A stretch of 64,000 bases of DNA from the NCBI GenBank assembly GCA_036377075.1, contig DASUZB010000037.1:1-64000 (forward strand). Reading direction: 5' to 3'. Position 1 is the stretch's first letter. Every line of letters begins with the position of its first letter. Of this stretch, positions 61,494 to 64,000 are shown piece after piece. Made by a program: the position numbers and the translations under genes. The stretch comes from DASUZB01 sp036377075 (GTDB lineage: Bacteria > Actinomycetota > CALGFH01). The notes beneath the pieces are model-generated. The model saw only the letters and a list, made by a program, of their open reading frames with translations. It was not told where the DNA came from and did no database searches.

Positions 61494-62497
61494 GCCTCCC
61501 CGTCGACGACCGGGCGGGGAGGGACCACCGCCCGGGCCCGGTGCTCGCGCTGGTCGGGCCGACCGCCTCCGGCAAGACCGAGCTCGCGTGCGAGCTCGCC
61601 CCCGAGCTGGGCGCGGAGATCGTCAGCGCCGACGCCATGCTGGTCTACCGCGGGATGGACATCGGCACCGCCAAGCCGACCCCGGCCGAGCGCGCCCGCG
61701 TCCGCCACCACCTGGTCGACGTGGTCGACCCGGCGGAGGAGTTCTCGGTCGCGCGCTTCCAGCCGATGGCCCGGGCGGCCATCGCCGACGTGCTCGGCCG
61801 TGGCCGCGTGCCGCTGCTGGTGGGTGGCTCCGGCCTCTACTTCCACGCGGTGGTCGACGACTTCACCTTCCCGCCGACCGACCCGGCGCTGCGCCGCCGG
61901 CTGGAGGACGACGCGCGCGACCGCGGGCTGCCCGCGCTGTACCAGCGGCTGGCCGCCGACGACCCGGCCGCCGCCAGCCGCATCCAACCGGGCAACCTGC
62001 GGCGGATCGTCCGCGCGCTGGAGGTGATCGAGCTGACCGGCCGGCCCTTCTCGTCGTTCCGGCGAGCGATGGACGCGCCGGTGTCGCGCTACCGGCTGAC
62101 CGTGCTCGGCCTCGACCCCGGTCAGGAGCTGCTCCGCGCCCGCGTCGCCGAGCGGGTCGCGGCGATGGCCGAGGCCGGCCTGGTGGACGAGGTGCGCCGC
62201 CTGGCCGCCGGGCCGCTGTCCCGCACCGCCCGCCAGGCACTCGGCTACAAGGAGCTGCTCGACGCGCTCGAGCGTGGCGGCGCTGTCTCCGACGCCCTGG
62301 CCGAGGTGGTCGCCCGGACCCGCGACTACGCCCGCCGGCAGCTCGCCTGGTTCCGCCGGGACCCCCGGATACGATGGAGTACGCTTCCGCCAGGCCCAGA
62401 GCTCGCCGCCTGGGCGCTGGCGGCGTTCGCCGGGGATCACGAGGCGCACGCGGCGGCGGGCGGCGCCCAAGGCCAAGGGACGGGTCGGGAGGGGTAG
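61490..62497 (+). CDS. miaA: tRNA dimethylallyltransferase
   Basis: Adds the isopentenyl group to A37 of tRNAs that read U-initial codons; its product is MiaB's substrate. The 335-residue protein has the P-loop GPTASGKTELA near residue 23, the DxxxVYRGMDIGTAKP segment (SADAMLVYRGMDIGTAKP), RIQPGNLRRIVRALEV and QALGYKEL. GTG at 61490 overlaps the preceding stop. dapF begins 7 bp after its stop. Confidence 0.97.
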   Translation: MSLPVDDRAGRDHRPGPVLALVGPTASGKTELACELAPELGAEIVSADAMLVYRGMDIGTAKPTPAERARVRHHLVDVVDPAEEFSVARFQPMARAAIADVLGRGRVPLLVGGSGLYFHAVVDDFTFPPTDPALRRRLEDDARDRGLPALYQRLAADDPAAASRIQPGNLRRIVRALEVIELTGRPFSSFRRAMDAPVSRYRLTVLGLDPGQELLRARVAERVAAMAEAGLVDEVRRLAAGPLSRTARQALGYKELLDALERGGAVSDALAEVVARTRDYARRQLAWFRRDPRIRWSTLPPGPELAAWALAAFAGDHEAHAAAGGAQGQGTGREG

Positions 62498-62504
62498 CTC
62501 AGAA

Positions 62505-63365
62505 GTGGAGTTCGTCAAGGCGCACGGCACCGGCAACGACTTCGTCGTGGTCGAGGACCTGACCGACCGCTACCGGCTCACGCCCGAGTTCGTCCGCGCC
62601 GTCTGCGACCGGCACTTCGGCATCGGTGGCGACGGCCTGATCCGCATCGCCCCAGGCCGCCGGGCGCCCTTCTTCATGGACTACCGGAACGCCGACGGCT
62701 CCTACGCGGAGATGTGCGGCAACGGCGTCCGGGTGGTCGGCAAGTACCTGGCCGACCGCGAGCACGTGAGCAGCGCCTTCGACCTCGAGACCGGGGCCGG
62801 GGTCAAGCACCTCGAGCTGCACGCCGCCGACGACGGCAGCATCGACCAGGTGACGGTCGACATGGGCGCGCCCAGCTTCGACCGGGCCGACCTGCCGATG
62901 CACGGCACCGGCGAGGCGCTCAAGGAGCCCTTGGAGGTGGCCGGCGAGACGGTCGTGGCGACCTGCCTGTCGATGGGCAACCCGCACGCGGTGGTGTTCG
63001 TCGACGACGTCGACGCCGCCCCGGTGACCACGCTCGGACCGCTGCTGGAGACGCACGCGGCGTTCCCCAGCAGGACCAACGTCGAGTTCGTGCAGGTGCT
63101 CGACCAGGGGGCGGTTCGGCAGCGCACCTGGGAGCGCGGCGTCGGCGAGACGCTCGCCTGCGGCACCGGCGCCTGCGCGGTCGCCGTGGCCAGCCAGCTC
63201 CGTGGCTTCACCGGGCAGGAGGTGCGGGTGGAGCTGCGTGGCGGACCCCTCTCGCTCACCTGGTCGCCGGGCGGCACCGTGCGCATGACCGGCCCCGCCC
63301 GGGAGGTCGCCCACGGCACCATGGCCGGCGACCTGCTCGCCCTGCTGGACCCGGCGCTGCGATGA
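62505..63365 (+). CDS. dapF: Diaminopimelate epimerase
   Basis: Converts LL- to meso-diaminopimelate. The 286-residue protein starts MEFVKAHGTGNDFVVVED, and both catalytic Cys are present in MCGNGVR (near residue 72) and ACGTGACA (near residue 224). GTG at 62505. It lies directly before dapL, whose product is its substrate. dapA and dapB are also in the window. Confidence 0.97.
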   Translation: MEFVKAHGTGNDFVVVEDLTDRYRLTPEFVRAVCDRHFGIGGDGLIRIAPGRRAPFFMDYRNADGSYAEMCGNGVRVVGKYLADREHVSSAFDLETGAGVKHLELHAADDGSIDQVTVDMGAPSFDRADLPMHGTGEALKEPLEVAGETVVATCLSMGNPHAVVFVDDVDAAPVTTLGPLLETHAAFPSRTNVEFVQVLDQGAVRQRTWERGVGETLACGTGACAVAVASQLRGFTGQEVRVELRGGPLSLTWSPGGTVRMTGPAREVAHGTMAGDLLALLDPALR

Positions 63366-63412
63366 CCCGACCCTGACCGCGGACCACGCCCACCGAGGAG
63401 TGACAGCCAGCA

Positions 63413-64000
63413 ATGCAGACGGCCCGACGCATCGCGGCCATCCCGCCGTACCTGTTCGCCGAGATCGACCGCCGGATCGCCGAGAAGCGGGCGGCCGGCG
63501 TCGACGTGATCAGCTTCGGCATCGGCGACCCGGACCTCCCCACGCCCGACTTCATCGTCGAGGAGCTCGCCGGCGCCGCCCGTGACCCGTCCACCCACCA
63601 GTACCCGAGCTACTTCGGGCTGCCCGCCTTCCGCGAGGCCGTCGCCGACTTCTACCAGCGACGCTTCGGCGTCGTGCTCGACCCGACCACCCAGGTCCTG
63701 CCGCTGATCGGCTCCAAGGAGGGCCTGGCCCACCTGCCGTGGGCGTTCGTCGACCCTGGCGACCCGACGCTGGTGCCCGAGCCGGGCTACCCGGTCTACG
63801 AGGTCGCCACCATCCTGGCCGGCGGGGAGCCGGTGCACCTGCCGCTCAGCGCCGAGCGAGGCTGGTTCCCCGACTTCGGCGCGGTCGACGGCGCGGTCGC
63901 CGACCGGGCCAAGATCCTCTGGCTGAACTACCCGTCCAACCCGACCGCCGCCGTCGCCACGCTCGACCAGTTCGAGGACGCGGTCCGCTTCGCCGCCGAC
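63413..64000 (+). CDS. dapL: LL-diaminopimelate aminotransferase (3' end outside window)
   Basis: Class I/II PLP aminotransferase; 196 residues are in the window. RIAAIPPYLFAEIDRRIAEK, SFGIGDPDLPTP and GSKEGLAHLPWAFVDPGD are typical of DapL rather than of generic aspartate aminotransferases. With dapF immediately upstream, this suggests the one-step DapL route from tetrahydrodipicolinate to LL-diaminopimelate. GAGGAG lies 12 nt before the ATG. Confidence 0.88.
   Translation, partial: MQTARRIAAIPPYLFAEIDRRIAEKRAAGVDVISFGIGDPDLPTPDFIVEELAGAARDPSTHQYPSYFGLPAFREAVADFYQRRFGVVLDPTTQVLPLIGSKEGLAHLPWAFVDPGDPTLVPEPGYPVYEVATILAGGEPVHLPLSAERGWFPDFGAVDGAVADRAKILWLNYPSNPTAAVATLDQFEDAVRFAAD

Overview
The window is 64 kb of very high G+C DNA, densely packed with genes and with many GTG and TTG starts and 4-bp stop/start overlaps. 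It looks like a chromosomal, housekeeping segment of an actinobacterium. Evidence for this is a fused E1/E2-type 2-oxoglutarate decarboxylase (Kgd), a paired lhr-nei2 locus, a CGAAC-N4-GTTCG SOS box at recA, and mycothiol-type DinB-like domains. The mix of RNase J with RNase Y, an LL-diaminopimelate aminotransferase and a double-length ThyX-like protein points away from Streptomyces and Mycobacterium. An uncultured or deep-branching actinobacterial lineage fits better; the species cannot be named from sequence alone. I see no rRNA, tRNA, CRISPR array, prophage or transposase.

Layout: 1-6.1 kb is the 3' part of the infB operon (infB-ylxP-rbfA-nrnA-truB-ribF). 6.1-8.8 kb is an inserted MarR/MFS efflux pair and an orphan receiver protein. 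9.0-13.1 kb is rpsO-pnp-M16 peptidase, with a long hairpin between rpsO and pnp. 13.1-19.3 kb is an accessory block: DinB-like, GNAT and EI24 proteins, an HxlR regulator beside a flavin oxidase, and a MarR regulator beside a short-chain dehydrogenase that has lost its catalytic Tyr. 19.3-21.8 kb is dapB plus tandem ThyX. 21.9-33.7 kb holds a membrane-anchored protein, a CBS protein, kgd, and DNA repair genes (lhr, nei2, alkA-like). 34.0-40.0 kb is dapA-rnj-ftsK and a RodZ-like gene. 40.1-42.5 kb is a cobalt-type nitrile hydratase operon followed by a 3-hydroxybutyrate dehydrogenase-like gene. 42.7-48.4 kb holds a PAS histidine kinase, a decaying stretch (two gene remnants and a frameshifted ornithine/diaminopimelate-type decarboxylase), a NIPSNAP/Rrf2 pair and a membrane protein. 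48.5-55.2 kb is rimO, cinA, thpR, a GNAT gene, a zinc-ribbon gene behind a manganese-type riboswitch, and a Usp-Gre fusion. 55.3-64 kb is SOS-controlled recA-recX, then rny, miaB, a LigB-like gene, miaA, dapF and a truncated dapL.

Functionally, the core genes cover translation initiation and tRNA/rRNA modification (infB, rbfA, truB, rimO, miaA, miaB), RNA turnover (pnp, rnj, rny, nrnA), lysine/peptidoglycan precursor synthesis (dapA, dapB, dapF, dapL), chromosome segregation and recombination (ftsK, recA, recX) and base-excision repair (nei2, alkA-like, lhr).

The most interesting points are a yybP-ykoY-type manganese riboswitch with a legible translational switch in front of an unusual target gene, a universal-stress/Gre-factor fusion just downstream, the tandem ThyX, and the RNA hairpin between rpsO and pnp. 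Several genes also carry a -10-like hexamer 6-8 nt before the start codon, suggesting widespread leaderless transcription.
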